A stretch of 64,000 bases of DNA from Siphonodentalium dalli (lineage: Eukaryota > Mollusca > Scaphopoda > Gadilida > Siphonodentaliidae): NCBI GenBank assembly GCA_032622095.1, contig CP136069.1:158651043-158715042 (forward strand). The letters run 5' to 3'. Shown one piece after another: positions 40,101 through 45,737 of this stretch; the stretch's first letter is position 1, and each line of letters starts with the position of its first letter. The position numbers and the translations under genes were made by a program. The notes under the pieces are model-generated. The model did no database searches, was not told the origin of the DNA, and was given only the letters and a program-made list of their open reading frames with translations.

Positions 40101-43100
40101 CAATTAGAAAATTTTAATCTAAATATGATTTTCAAAATATTTTGAAATTCTTTTACCTTTTCCAATGTTTACCGTCGTATTTTGATTAAACTCTGTATCT
40201 CAGTCATCATAGGCCATGTACGAATGATTTGCGAACTGATTCATGACACAATATATCAATTTCCAGGTTAACAGACCGATGTCAATGAAGAAGGACGGAA
40301 TTCAAACTCGGAAGCGAAAACCAAAGAGCGTCAACAAGGGCAAATCTCCCATCAAATCTGAGTCTGTCGGTGAGTTACATTAAAATCTCCCATTAAATAT
40401 GAGTCTGTCGGTGAGTTACAATAAATCTCCCATCAAATCTGAGTCTGTCGGTGAGTTACATTAAAATCTCCCATCAAATATGAGTCTGTCGGTGAGTTAC
40501 ATTAAAATCTCCCATCAAATCTGAGTCTGTCAGTGAGTTACAATAAAATCTCCCATCCAATCTGAGTCTGTCGGTGAGTTACAATAAAATCTCCCATCAA
40601 ATCTGAGTCTGTCGGTGAGTTACAATAAAATCTCCCATCAAATCTGAGTCTGTCAGTGAGTTACAATAAAATCTCCCATCAAATCTGAGTCTGTCAGTGA
40701 GTTACAATAAAATCTCCCATCAAATCTGAGTCTGTCTGTGAGTTACAATAAAATCTCCCATCAAATATGAGTCTGTCGGTGAGTTACAATATAATATCCC
40801 ATCAAATCTGAGTCTGTCAGTGAGTTACAATAAAATCTCCCATCAAATCTGAGTCTGTCGGTGAGTTACAATATAATATCCCATCAAATCTGAGTCTGTC
40901 TGTGAGTTACAATATAATATCCCATCAAATCTGAATTTGTCGGTGAGTTACAATAAACTTATATTTCTATATTCAAGTTAAACAAGAAGACATTGTCGTC
41001 TAAGTGTCATGTAAATTGATATAATAAACTAATTATCGCCGATACAGTGAATGTATCTAGTCGTCGCATCACGTTGGACCAAACAAGCCCCCCGCAGAGC
41101 CAGCGATCTGGCATTTTCCGTATGACCAGATCAATTCATTGTGGTATATTGATGATAAGTATTGACCCATAACTGCAAACCTGGATTTCCCTTTCAAAAG
41201 AATATTGCATTCACTTGACCACGCTCAGATGAGATTCATATATACCCTTTCGACTGACGGCGTTAACGAAGAATATAGCAAAGACTTAATTCAACATTCT
41301 ACATGTATCGAAAACAAGAGCTTGTTCACCCAACGTTATAGTGTTAATAATTACATCGGCCGTATGTGTTACACTAAATCCTGTTCGGTGATTGGTCAAC
41401 TACCAATTGGGTCACCCGTTTCATACCCCACTAACACAGGCCGTCACACGAACACGACGTCACAGATTGTTGACCTAATCTGAACTTGTCAATAAAAGCG
41501 GCCATCAGAATAATTGGGCGTGCTTTTCAAAGTTCAGCCGATATCATCTGAAGCCAGTTAATTATATCGATCGCGTTATCGTTGCCCGGTTCTTGGAACT
41601 CGTATTTTGGGCTGACTTAATGTGCTGCGTGGGCTAATCTCAAAATCTCGGCAAATTTTGTTAAAATAAATAAGATTGTAATACGACCCTGCCTAACTAT
41701 GCTTAAAAGCCATGTCCTGATTGGCCAGTGGCCCGAGTTACCATGGCTATCTCGTTCCAGTTTTGTGGTACAATTCTACTTTTTCCAATTGTACCACGAA
41801 AAAAATCGGTTTATTCATATCGCCGCACGCGACTTTTCCCGTCTTTTCTAACTCCGCGCAAACGGGGCATCAACGGAGTACACCCGCACCCGTAACCCTT
41901 TGAATTATTTTGCTACATCTTGACAATCTTGCGATTTTTCTAGCGATTTTTCGCTTGAAACCAGTTGGTTGCCAATGAATATGGTCCAAATGATGTTATT
42001 ATATACTGATATACGTTACGACCAAAGAAAGTTACTTAATAAGTATATTAAATGACAAACTAAATCCATGGGGCCGGGCTGTGCATTCGTCGATTCGAAT
42101 CTCGATCATATTCGATATTTCGGAATCAAGTTGAAAATGAAAGCGCTTGTTCACCAGTACAGAAGGGGAATAAGATTAGTTTAGTGAACTAGTTCATTTA
42201 GATCGCTTTGTGTAAGGAAAATGGTCCATAGTCGATGATAATATTCATGTTGTCCCAACAACGTTCAACACAGAAATGACAGCAATCGTATTTCCTGTAC
42301 AATTTAAATGAAAGGCACGGGCGCCGCTGAAAACACATCGTTTTTTAGCCAATCACAACGATTATTTACGCAAACAAATTACTAGAGTACTCCATGCAAA
42401 GAATCGAGTACGCCCAGTACGAATTACACCACGAAATGATTTCTCACCTGAGACCGAAAAAGCGCAGTATTTCGTTGACTATTCAGTCGAATTGTGACCA
42501 TAAACTTTCAGTCGTATTACAAAAGAAATAAATACACGGTGTATCGGTGTGTATGGTCAAGTTGTACCACAAAAAACTGATTGTAGGACTCCGCTACGCG
42601 TCGTCCTACAATCAGTTTTTTGTGGTACAACTTGACCATACACACCTCTACACCGTGTATTTATTTCTTAAATAGACTCAGCTTTTATCTATCGTATTCC
42701 TGCCAACTTTTCTTTTCTCTGAACGCTTGCGATCTCCCGCAAATTACGTCACATCGCGCTATATTAATCGTTTAGATTGGACACTTTTATCTTGGGGCTA
42801 CTAATATTGAGTTCTGATTGGCGCTACTGACATGGAATCCCGCCTTTTTATGAAATAGAAAGTCTATGACAAGTAATCAGACCCACTATTTATATGTGGG
42901 TCTGTAGTTAACTTCGACTGATGTACACAGTACCTACATGTATAAGTCGACGTATTAACGGGCCACATGCACGATAGCTGTGCATTGATGATCAAAACAT
43001 ATTAGATTATTAGACTATTCACTATAACAATATACATAGTCTATTAATATTATATTTATTTGTAATTGTACTTTCCATGTTATGTATATTGTAAATAAAT

Positions 43101-43588
43101 TATCGTACCCTATCCTATCCTCCTATATATGTGTGACTTTTGCTATTTTGCGCCTTGTGTATTTCTATGGCACAGTGTCATCAGTATTGCTAAGAATTAG
43201 CAACTGAACTTAACTAACATAAACTGCATCTTATTTTACAGATAGTAAAGATACTGGTTCACCATCCCCATGCCCTTCGCCGGAGAATATAAAGAAATCC
43301 AACGAAACCGGGAACCTATCGAATATTTCTTCCCAGAAATCCAACACGAACATCGAGAGGGATATGCTTTCTGGGCTAGAATACTCAACGGACAATTCCT
43401 CATCACATTCGAACAATTATCAGAAATCGATGAGTCATTCGTTGTTTTCTTTGCCGCCCGCGCCATCTGCTGTTCCCGTCAAGTTCGAACAAGTGTCCCC
43501 GGATTCACATATGAGACATTCATCACACTTAGATGTGGGTGCGCATGACGTGAAACCATTCACGTCGGTTTTACAGGCCGCGTCATGA
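5410..43588 (+). CDS. GATA4/5/6-type zinc-finger transcription factor (5 coding exons)
   Basis: A nuclear transcription factor that, by family, binds WGATAR sites and directs endoderm, heart or gut development. Joining 5410-6022, 29826-29998, 39530-39655, 40267-40369 and 43242-43588 gives 453 residues with intact frame across four GT/AG introns of 23.8, 9.5, 0.6 and 2.9 kb. Both fingers have the C-x2-C-x17-C-x2-C pattern: the N-finger cysteines are at about 218, 221, 239 and 242, and the C-finger cysteines at about 272, 275, 293 and 296. A basic tail (RKRKPK) follows. The N-terminal GPLYVPTTR motif and two fingers on separate exons point to the GATA4/5/6 class rather than GATA1/2/3. A TGA stop lies in frame at 5386-5388, supporting the chosen ATG unless an unseen 5' exon splices in. 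The length is close to that of vertebrate class members. Confidence 0.95.
6215..6252. repeat. 19 bp direct duplication
   Basis: GCATCACGAAAACCCCCTA occurs twice in tandem, about 190 bp after the exon 1 donor. It is a short, probably recent slippage duplication. Confidence 0.8.
7156..7200. repeat. (TTTA)n microsatellite
   Basis: About eleven TTTA units in a row, preceded and followed by AT-rich unique sequence. Confidence 0.9.
7314..8437. mobile_element. Element with ~40 bp terminal inverted repeats
   Basis: GGTGCATTTACACTGATATA at 7314 continues to GATCTGTA, and the same order appears inverted at 8394-8437, ending TGTAAATGCACC. The repeats are imperfect. No transposase frame is visible inside, so the ~1.1 kb element is non-autonomous or eroded. 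A second repeat (about 7860-8182) appears nested inside it. I could not identify a clear target-site duplication. Confidence 0.6.
7860..8182 (-). mobile_element. hAT-like repeat with CAGGGACGTGGC end
   Basis: The right edge reads GCCACGTCCCTG, the reverse complement of CAGGGACGTGGC. The same edge occurs at 16549-16560 and 46436-46447 and, diverged, at 55155. The interior shares segments with 55230-55460 in reverse orientation: GGAAATTTCCAAC runs, AAACAATACCCCCCAA, and TTGAAAATCAAACTACAAG. CAGGG ends are typical of hAT elements. The left boundary is unclear and no transposase is present. Confidence 0.55.
8856..9311. mobile_element. Paired-palindrome composite element, GTGACCCGCC ends
   Basis: The outer inverted repeat starts GTGACCCGCCATATCAAATC and ends with its complement at 9311, covering ~50 bp per side. 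Just inside each end lies a near-perfect ~69 bp palindrome (8905-8973 and 9192-9260) of the GCCAATGCATTCTC type, in opposite orientations. A third, unrelated hairpin with AGAGAGCCCCA / TGGGGCTCCCT arms sits at the centre (about 9040-9110) and matches the one at 35441-35537. No coding capacity. Half of a second copy lies at 19750-19942. Confidence 0.8.
9926..10315 (+). mobile_element. Family B MITE, diverged right part
   Basis: Shares the right-half landmarks of the copy at 2405-2849: GGGACCCGAACATCGTGTTC, then GTCGACCTATTTCGATACC, then GAATATTATTAGGTGTATTT. The left part and the terminus are degraded. Confidence 0.6.
12319..12332. repeat. Poly-C tract
   Basis: A run of about 13 C, followed by AGCGGGGCTCTA. 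The flank resembles the end of the hAT-like repeat at 55155-55908, so this may be an eroded end of that family. Confidence 0.7.
14179..14635. mobile_element. Large foldback element, TTAA-type ends
   Basis: A ~457 bp palindrome centred near 14410. The left end reads TTTAAAGGTACTCAATCCGA, and the right end its complement up to GAGTACCTTTATAA. Arms of ~225 bp pair with scattered mismatches, including CTCGAGATGTGG against CCACATCTCGAG. Internal open frames are the two arms read through and show no protein family. The TTAA next to AGG suggests a TTAA-targeting DNA transposon (Kolobok-like), which is inference. Confidence 0.75.
15561..15651. repeat. (ATC)n microsatellite
   Basis: About 90 bp of imperfect ATC/ACC triplets. 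On the reverse strand it reads as a poly-Asp frame, a simple-sequence artefact. Confidence 0.9.
15926..16560. mobile_element. hAT-like repeat, second copy
   Basis: Starts near GACGTGGTCTAGATGCTAGG and ends GCCACGTCCCTG at 16560, so the two ends are inverted versions of each other with the first few bases of the left end lost. It shares TCTAGATGCTAGGATTTTGC and a TGGACACC-rich edge with 55468-55908. No transposase frame. Confidence 0.55.
17232..17656. mobile_element. TTAA-flanked paired-palindrome MITE with four hairpins
   Basis: Left end TTAATCCTTCCACGACTGGAGC, written in full family form as TTAA then CCCTTTCATGACTGGAGC. The right end is GCTCCCGTCATGAAAGGG followed by TTTT (a damaged TTAA). 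Inside are four ~60-70 bp palindromes (17270-17331, 17361-17417, 17447-17509, 17539-17607) separated by a repeated CCTTGACCTTGTATAAGCC spacer. Other members carry two, so this copy seems internally duplicated. Confidence 0.75.
17784..18083. mobile_element. Foldback element, ~80 bp arms
   Basis: GCGGACACATGTACCACA...GGTGTGACAATTTATTATGG...GGAGTTTGGTGAC on the left returns as its complement at 18005-18083. A ~140 bp non-palindromic centre separates the arms. No coding capacity. Confidence 0.75.
19261..19356. mobile_element. GAGGTCCCC MITE, copy 1
   Basis: A ~96 bp hairpin: CAGAATGAGGTCCCAATAGG and GTGAATTTAGT on the left pair with ACTAAATTCACC and TGGGGACCTAATTTTG on the right. It shares arms and the central GCTAGCCCGCT with the copies at 29375-29480 and 29678-29774. 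Confidence 0.75.
19750..19942. mobile_element. Half copy of the GTGACCCGCC composite element
   Basis: Contains the palindrome 19821-19889 and the complete right end (CCCGACTTCCGACTGG ... GGCGGGTCAC), matching 9192-9311. Its left edge starts in the central GTCTGGGGCTC hairpin arm, so the left half is missing. Confidence 0.75.
20002..20400. mobile_element. TTAA paired-palindrome MITE with 180 bp tandem duplication
   Basis: TTAACCCTTCCATGATTGGAGC at 20002 is the family left end. A ~180 bp block holding one palindrome and the CTCCCGTAATGAAAGGGTCC end is repeated (palindromes 20054-20122 and 20229-20299). In both palindromes the stem bases have changed together relative to other copies: CAGTG on one side, CACTG on the other. 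Confidence 0.7.
21118..21296 (-). mobile_element. Family B MITE, reversed half copy
   Basis: Ends AGCCATGTCTGTTTAAAG, the complement of the family left end, and holds GAGCGTTTGTTTCAC and AAAACAGCTGGAAAATTGC in the expected order. The other half is absent. Confidence 0.65.
21541..21650. repeat. ~55 bp tandem duplication
   Basis: ATAATCAGAGGGGCCATGTA is repeated with a short following segment (TATATAATAGCT). A third partial start (ATAATCAGAG) follows. Confidence 0.8.
22430..22657. mobile_element. Foldback element with ~54 bp arms
   Basis: CATGGTGGGGAATCACGTGG ... CACGCATTCAAAAT at the left returns inverted as ATTTTGAATGCGTG ... CCACGTGATTCCACACCATG at the right. The centre is unpaired. No gene inside. 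Confidence 0.75.
22927..22947. repeat. Poly-C tract
   Basis: About 21 consecutive C. Such tracts recur at hAT-like repeat edges in this window (55190, 12319). Confidence 0.9.
23328..23640. repeat. Direct repeat, ~125 bp units ~190 bp apart
   Basis: CGTGGAATCACGGTTG, then GTTGAATCATCTCGTCGGG, then GATCCTCGTTTAGATAGTC occur in the same order in 23328-23460 and 23516-23640, with an intervening unrelated segment. Confidence 0.75.
23764..24034 (-). mobile_element. TTAA paired-palindrome MITE
   Basis: TTAA then CCCTTTCGCGACGAG at the left; AAGCTCCAGTCATGGATGG then TTAA at the right. Two palindromes (23814-23881, 23913-23985) are separated by a short AAGGTAAATATTGTTAGG spacer. Relative to 24365-24644 the two outer ends are swapped, so it lies in the opposite orientation. 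Confidence 0.8.
24365..24644 (+). mobile_element. TTAA paired-palindrome MITE
   Basis: A ~280 bp element with intact TTAA on both sides. Left end CTCTTTGACGACTGGCGC; right end GCTCCCGTCATGAAAGGG. Palindromes at 24413-24481 and 24521-24594. This is a clear, complete example of the two-hairpin organisation. Confidence 0.85.
26215..26362. mobile_element. Right part of a 547 bp MITE family
   Basis: Matches 59260-59402: GATTGTCTCACAAAC, then TTTTTGGACCGTCCGAA, then TTAGCTATTCGTAA, then TTCATTATGC. The left half is absent. Confidence 0.65.
26766..26975 (+). CDS. Possible small open frame, unidentified
   Basis: A 69-codon frame with ATG at 26766 and a stop after ...CATGGTTGA. The first ~30 residues are hydrophobic (Leu, Val, Phe). 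The rest is amphipathic and charged ([18 protein letters not shown]). Codon choice from about 26860 to 26965 is less AT-rich than the surroundings, which looks more protein-like than most open frames here. The opposite strand is open over the same span. I see no homology, promoter or splice context, and it sits in a GATA intron. It may be a fragment of a retrocopy or chance. Confidence 0.15.
   Translation: MSLLAVFLARVALYLRPLLCGILFQVFFTKDETTSIEYAHLSKSALWEMISVAKQQKEIYKSLYTHVHG
27649..28919 (-). pseudogene. FLYWCH/MULE transposase pseudogene
   Basis: Read on the - strand. 28919-28659 encodes a FLYWCH-type zinc finger: a W-x-C ... C motif, then H-N-H about 22 residues after the second Cys. From about 28480 to 27650 a Mutator-like (MULE) transposase domain is spread over at least three frames: a segment with [11 protein letters not shown] and [12 protein letters not shown], one with TYQRFF ... 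[11 protein letters not shown] ... [10 protein letters not shown], one with [15 protein letters not shown] ... [11 protein letters not shown], and a C-terminal part. The shifts fall near 28255, about 28060 and about 27890. It would have cut and pasted its own DNA; it cannot now. No clear terminal repeats were found. Confidence 0.8.
29375..29480. mobile_element. GAGGTCCCC MITE, copy 2
   Basis: GCAGAATGAGGTCCCCATAT and GTGAATTTAGTGACG pair with ACTAAATTCACC and GACCTCATTCTGC. The following TTAGGCAT also mirrors the bases preceding copy 1, so the true ends may lie slightly further out. Confidence 0.75.
29678..29774. mobile_element. GAGGTCCCC MITE, copy 3, next to exon 2
   Basis: GTGAGGTCCCCAGGGGCG and GAATTTAGTGATGCTAGCCC pair with GCTAAATTCAC and TGGGGACCAGCATTCTGC. 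It ends about 51 bp before the exon 2 acceptor, so the branch-point region lies directly after the hairpin. Confidence 0.75.
29826..29998 (+). CDS. GATA exon 2: N-terminal zinc finger
   Basis: Entered in phase 1 after TTTTCAG and left in phase 0 at CTG|GTATGT; residues 205-262. It holds the whole N-finger, with CVNC at 218-221, the LWRRD loop and CNACG at 239-243, followed by GLYNKMNG and RPLIKPQKR, all near-invariant in GATA4/5/6 proteins. In the family this finger stabilises binding at palindromic GATA sites and contacts FOG-type cofactors. The Val right after the first zinc-binding Cys matches the usual FOG-contact position. The exon is tightly hemmed in by palindromic MITEs on both sides. 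Confidence 0.95.
30014..30463. mobile_element. TTAA paired-palindrome MITE, 15 bp after exon 2 donor
   Basis: TTAA then CCCTTTCATGATTGGAGC at the left; GCTCCAGTCATGAAAGGG then TTAT at the right. Both ends are of the same (GCGAAAACC-type) form, so the element is symmetrical. Palindromes at 30063-30117 and 30353-30415 are separated by ~200 bp of repeated GATAAAAATTGTTAAAGAAT-like units, which is probably slippage expansion of the spacer. Confidence 0.85.
30609..31606 (-). mobile_element. Family B MITE, reversed and interrupted
   Basis: Starts TTAA then AGCCACTTGG and ends CCATGTCCGT then TTAA, as expected for the family read backwards. The right-half landmarks lie in 30640-30855 and the left-half landmarks in 31405-31600. 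The ~545 bp between them are foreign. Confidence 0.75.
30857..31402. mobile_element. Insertion inside family B MITE (hAT-like?)
   Basis: The interrupted MITE reads TGATATAG before the insertion and GGATATAG after it, an apparent ~7-8 bp target duplication. The insert's edges are CGAGGGGGTGG and GACTCCCCCTG, loosely inverted and close to the CAGGG type of hAT elements. It has G-rich and A-rich internal runs and no transposase. Confidence 0.5.
32981..33019. repeat. Short telomere-like repeat patch
   Basis: Five to six degenerate TTAGGG-like units (GTTAGGGTTGGGGTTAGG and onward), inside the LINE remnant. Too short to be a chromosome end. Confidence 0.7.
33303..33322. repeat. (GT)n microsatellite
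   Basis: Ten GT units preceded by ATATATAT. Confidence 0.9.
35441..35537. mobile_element. Short TTAA hairpin element
   Basis: 97 bp flanked by TTAA on both sides, starting CCCTTTCATGACCCATAGAG and ending GGCTCCCTGTGGG. The inner AGAGAGCCCCACA and TGTCGGGCTCCCT arms pair. The same hairpin occurs at the centre of the composite element at 8856-9311, linking the two families. Confidence 0.75.
36029..36159. repeat. Three-copy alternating inverted repeat
   Basis: A ~37 bp unit containing GGAGCTAAATGTGTTCCAGA occurs forward (about 36029-36066), reversed (about 36079-36117) and forward again (about 36121-36159), nearly identical each time. Either adjacent pair can form a long hairpin. Confidence 0.9.
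36649..37001 (-). mobile_element. TTAA paired-palindrome MITE
   Basis: TTAA at 36649 followed by CAATTTCATGACAGGAGC; GCTCCAGTCATGGAAGGG then TTAA at the right. Palindromes at 36711-36775 and 36893-36959. Confidence 0.75.
38461..38640. repeat. CTGT-repeat associated dispersed element (tentative)
   Basis: A poly-T run followed by CCGTCCGTCTGTCTGTCTGT and CTGCTGGTCCGATTTCAACC. A similar arrangement recurs widely in invertebrate genomes as a dispersed repeat, but I cannot name a family and see one copy here. Confidence 0.3.
39530..39655 (+). CDS. GATA exon 3: C-terminal zinc finger
   Basis: 42 codons, phase 0 at both ends, acceptor TTTCAG and donor GGG|GTGAGT; residues 263-304. It carries the DNA-binding C-finger with CANC at 272-275, TTTLWRRN, and CNACG at 293-297, then LYYKLHG. 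This is the finger that is necessary and sufficient for WGATAR binding in the family. The split after KLHG is the conserved intron position of animal GATA genes, which supports the model independently. Confidence 0.96.
39808..40200. repeat. Imperfect tandem duplication filling intron 3
   Basis: Two ~190 bp blocks share TTGAAACCATTGTTATGTAAA-like starts, then GTCAACAA.CATCGC.AATT, then CTAAATATGATTTT and a TTTTCC.TTGTA.CGT region. A related copy in inverted orientation lies at about 45250-45610, downstream of the gene. The intron (39656-40266) has little else. Confidence 0.7.
40267..40369 (+). CDS. GATA exon 4: basic tail after the C-finger
   Basis: Acceptor TTTCCAG, 34 codons plus one base (phase 1), donor G|GTGAGT; residues 305-338. 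It begins [20 protein letters not shown], the basic region that follows the C-finger, contacts the minor groove and usually serves as the nuclear localisation signal. The last ~24 bp and the donor are the first unit of a 15-copy minisatellite. If the donor at 40370 is skipped, translation adds only GELH and stops at 40381-40383, giving a 342-residue form without the C-terminal region. Confidence 0.95.
40345..40960 (+). repeat. 41 bp minisatellite containing exon end plus splice donor, 15 copies
   Basis: The unit reads roughly AATCTCCCATCAAATCTGAG, TCTGTCGGTGAGTTACA, ATAA. Copy 1 is the 3' end of exon 4 with its donor; fourteen more follow in the intron. The base before the donor varies (GTCG, GTCA, GTCT), but GTGAGT is intact in every copy, and ATAT/AATAT variants occur. 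Each unit therefore carries an exon-like tail, a consensus 5' splice site and an in-frame TAA. Confidence 0.97.
41761..41803. repeat. Small hairpin with TTTTGTGGTACAA arms
   Basis: TTTTGTGGTACAATT and AATTGTACCACGAAAA form a ~15 bp stem around a short T-rich loop. The stem motif recurs in the larger foldback at 42523-42669. Confidence 0.7.
42523..42669. mobile_element. Near-perfect foldback, ~67 bp arms
   Basis: AAGAAATAAATACACGGTGT ... CCACAAAAAACTGATTGTAG pairs with its complement across a 12 bp loop (TCCGCTACGCGT region). Very few mismatches, so it is young or maintained. Probably a MITE or snap-back; no flanking duplication identified. Confidence 0.8.
43242..43588 (+). CDS. GATA exon 5: C-terminal region and stop
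   Basis: Acceptor TTTTACAG, phase 1; residues 339-453, TGA at 43586-43588. Rich in Ser, Asn, Pro and His ([20 protein letters not shown]) with [11 protein letters not shown] near the end, typical of the low-complexity C-terminal activation region of GATA4/5/6 proteins. Codons in this frame are in phase with exon 4 only if the donor at 40370 or one in the same phase is used. Other open frames over the same span are shadows. Confidence 0.93.
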
Positions 43589-43927
43589 AGCTTGCTTGGG
43601 AGTTATACGTGCGTGTGAGTCAGTGCTTCATTTGTGTTTGAACTCAGCGTCTTGTCAGAGATCGCCTGCAAGTGTGGCCAAACACTCGCTTGATACCAAT
43701 AACATCATCAGTATATCTAGTGATGTGTGCTACTTCTTATGCTAACTGCAAGTTAGAATTATGTCCTCTCATTAAGCTGGTCTGACCACTGCCACAAGGT
43801 GATATTGTCTATTTTTTTCAACATGAAAATCTATAAATCTAATCATGTTTCTTCATTGTGTCTATAACTTCTGACATATCTAGTTCATAAGTACACCAAA
43901 GAAAACTTTTCCGACAAGTTGAAGTTG

Positions 43928-44315
43928 TTAACCCTTTACCCAACAAACCGGCCAAAACCGGCCAGATATAGATTCAACAGCCTAAAATATCTTCGGTCTG
44001 TCTCAATAGAACCATACAAATATGGATATCATTGGAACCGGCTCCTTGACCACATTGTGATAGTTACAGTTATGCCCTGTGCCAATGCATTCTCTTATAT
44101 ATGCGAGTCGACCATAGGTCGCCTCGCATATATAAGAGAATGCATTGGCCTAAAAAAACACTTTTTACCATTTTTTCTTACATTCTTTAACAATTTTATA
44201 ATTTTTAATGTGTTAAGCCAATGCATTCTCTTATATATGCGAGGCGACCTATGGTCGACTCGCATATATAAGAGAATGCATTGGCACAGGGCCGTTCTGT
44301 TGGGTAAAGGGTTTA
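43928..44315 (-). mobile_element. piggyBac-like composite MITE, copy 1 (reversed)
   Basis: TTAA then CCCTTTACCCAACA at the left; TGTTGGGTAAAGGG then TTTA at the right. Palindromes at 44081-44149 and 44217-44285. A ~130 bp unique arm with CCGGCCAAAACCGGCC lies on the left, whereas in copies 2 and 3 it lies on the right, so this copy is inverted. Confidence 0.88.
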
Positions 44316-44484
44316 GGGAATTTACCGAAGAGTATACTAAGCTCGATTCAGAAACACTTGTTTTCATTTACTTCTGGCTAATCGACGGACTATTTTGTGC
44401 TATTATATGATACAATTTCGGACTAATATGATCTGATCCGACCATTGCAACTGCCAATTGGATATGGACAGTTCAGTTTCTCAT

Positions 44485-44490
44485 AATAAA
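44485..44490 (+). promoter_or_regulatory. Candidate polyadenylation signal
   Basis: First AATAAA after the GATA stop codon; a second is at 44523-44528. Use of either would place the TTAA composite element 43928-44315 inside the 3' untranslated region. No transcript evidence. Confidence 0.3.
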
Positions 44491-44800
44491 TCTGAATGAA
44501 TTGTAACCGACAAACGTTGTTTAATAAAACATGTAAGATTTCCTTACAATATGCACGTGAAGGTAAACAATGTCTGGCCAGTGTAACGAGGGGACAGATC
44601 TCTGCCTTGCAGTTTGCTTCACGATCGAACAGACGCCTACCGGAAACGAACTTCCAAACCTGCTTACTGTGGACACCAGCAGTAAGATATTACACAAAGG
44701 GCGTGGTTAGATATTCGTCATAATATAGGTGGGCGTCTAACTTTAAATTCCAAACTGCACCCATTTGATAAATAATACAATTTAGGTTGAATAATAAATG

Positions 44801-45200
44801 TTAACCCTTTAACCAACAGACGGGCCCTGTGCCAATGCATTCTCTTATATATGCGAGTCGACCATAGGTCGCCTCGCATATATAAGAGAATGCATTGGCT
44901 TAACACATTAAAAATTATAAAATTGTTAAAGAATGTAAGAAAAAATGGTAAAAAGTGTTAAAAAAAGATTTTTTTTAGGCCAATGCATTCTCTTATATAT
45001 GCGAGGCGACCTATGGTCGACTCGCATATATAAGAGAATGCATTGGCACAGGGCATAACTATAACCATCACAATGTGGTCAATGAGCCGGTTCCAATGAT
45101 ATCCATATTTGTATGGTTTTATTGAGACAGACCCAAGATATTTTAGGCTGTTGAAGCTTTATTTGGCCGGTTTTGGCCGGTTTGTTGGGTAAAGGGTTAA
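44801..45200 (+). mobile_element. piggyBac-like composite MITE, copy 2
   Basis: TTAA-flanked with CCCTTTAACCAACA and TGTTGGGTAAAGGG ends. Palindromes at 44831-44899 and 44979-45047. The unique arm containing GGTTCCAATGATATCCATAT is nearly identical to copy 3. Confidence 0.88.
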
Positions 45201-45249
45201 TCCAACATATGAAACTATTCAAGTCTTATCTTGAAGTGACTCAATGAGT

Positions 45250-45610
45250 TTGCATATAGGAATAGTTGCGAATGTCTGTAAAACGACAACCCACAACGAG
45301 TAAAGGTATAGATATTCTTATTGTTATTGTCAATAACGCTCCAACAACGAGATTTCAGAAGCATTGTTATAAAACATTACTGTTACAGTTACTGTTACAA
45401 TCAAAGTCCAATTAGTCCGACAAAATATCACAGTCCCATCAAAACGTAAATATTGGAAAAGGTCGAAGCATTGAAAATGTTCTGAAAAAAAAACAGATTT
45501 AGTATTCAATATGTGTATATATTCCCTTCACAATCAGCAATGTTTGTCGACAAACCGCTGTAACAATAATGTTTGCATAACAATGGTTCCAAGATGTGAA
45601 ATATCGTTAC
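45250..45610 (-). repeat. Inverted relative of the intron 3 duplication
   Basis: Read on the - strand it shares ACCATTGTTATG, TTGTCGACAAACA.TGCTGATT-like, TTTCCAATATTTACG and a TCTGTAAAAC edge with 39740-40200. It sits between composite MITE copies 2 and 3. Confidence 0.55.
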
Positions 45611-45737
45611 AGGAGATTTCTTTTGTCAAAATGTGAACAAAGTCAATATAGTTTCCCGTGGTATTCTTAGTGATGATGGATTTAAAGACTTTTCTGATTT
45701 CTCACATCTATACTCACTGCGAATGCCTTACACCCCT

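Larger units (their letters stand above)
40961..43241 (+). other. Rest of GATA intron 4
   Basis: Ends TTTTACAG before exon 5. Contains two foldbacks sharing a TTTTGTGGTACAA motif. The rest is AT-rich; a 92-codon open frame at 41205 shows no recognisable family and is not called. Confidence 0.8.

Noticed and set aside
40345-40960. CRISPR-like array (regular ~41 bp period)
   Set aside because: There are no unique spacers; whole units are repeated, the first unit is coding exon, and the genome is eukaryotic.
41205-41483. 92-codon frame in intron 4
   Set aside because: No family signature; sits between repeats in an intron of the same strand, so it would need its own promoter.
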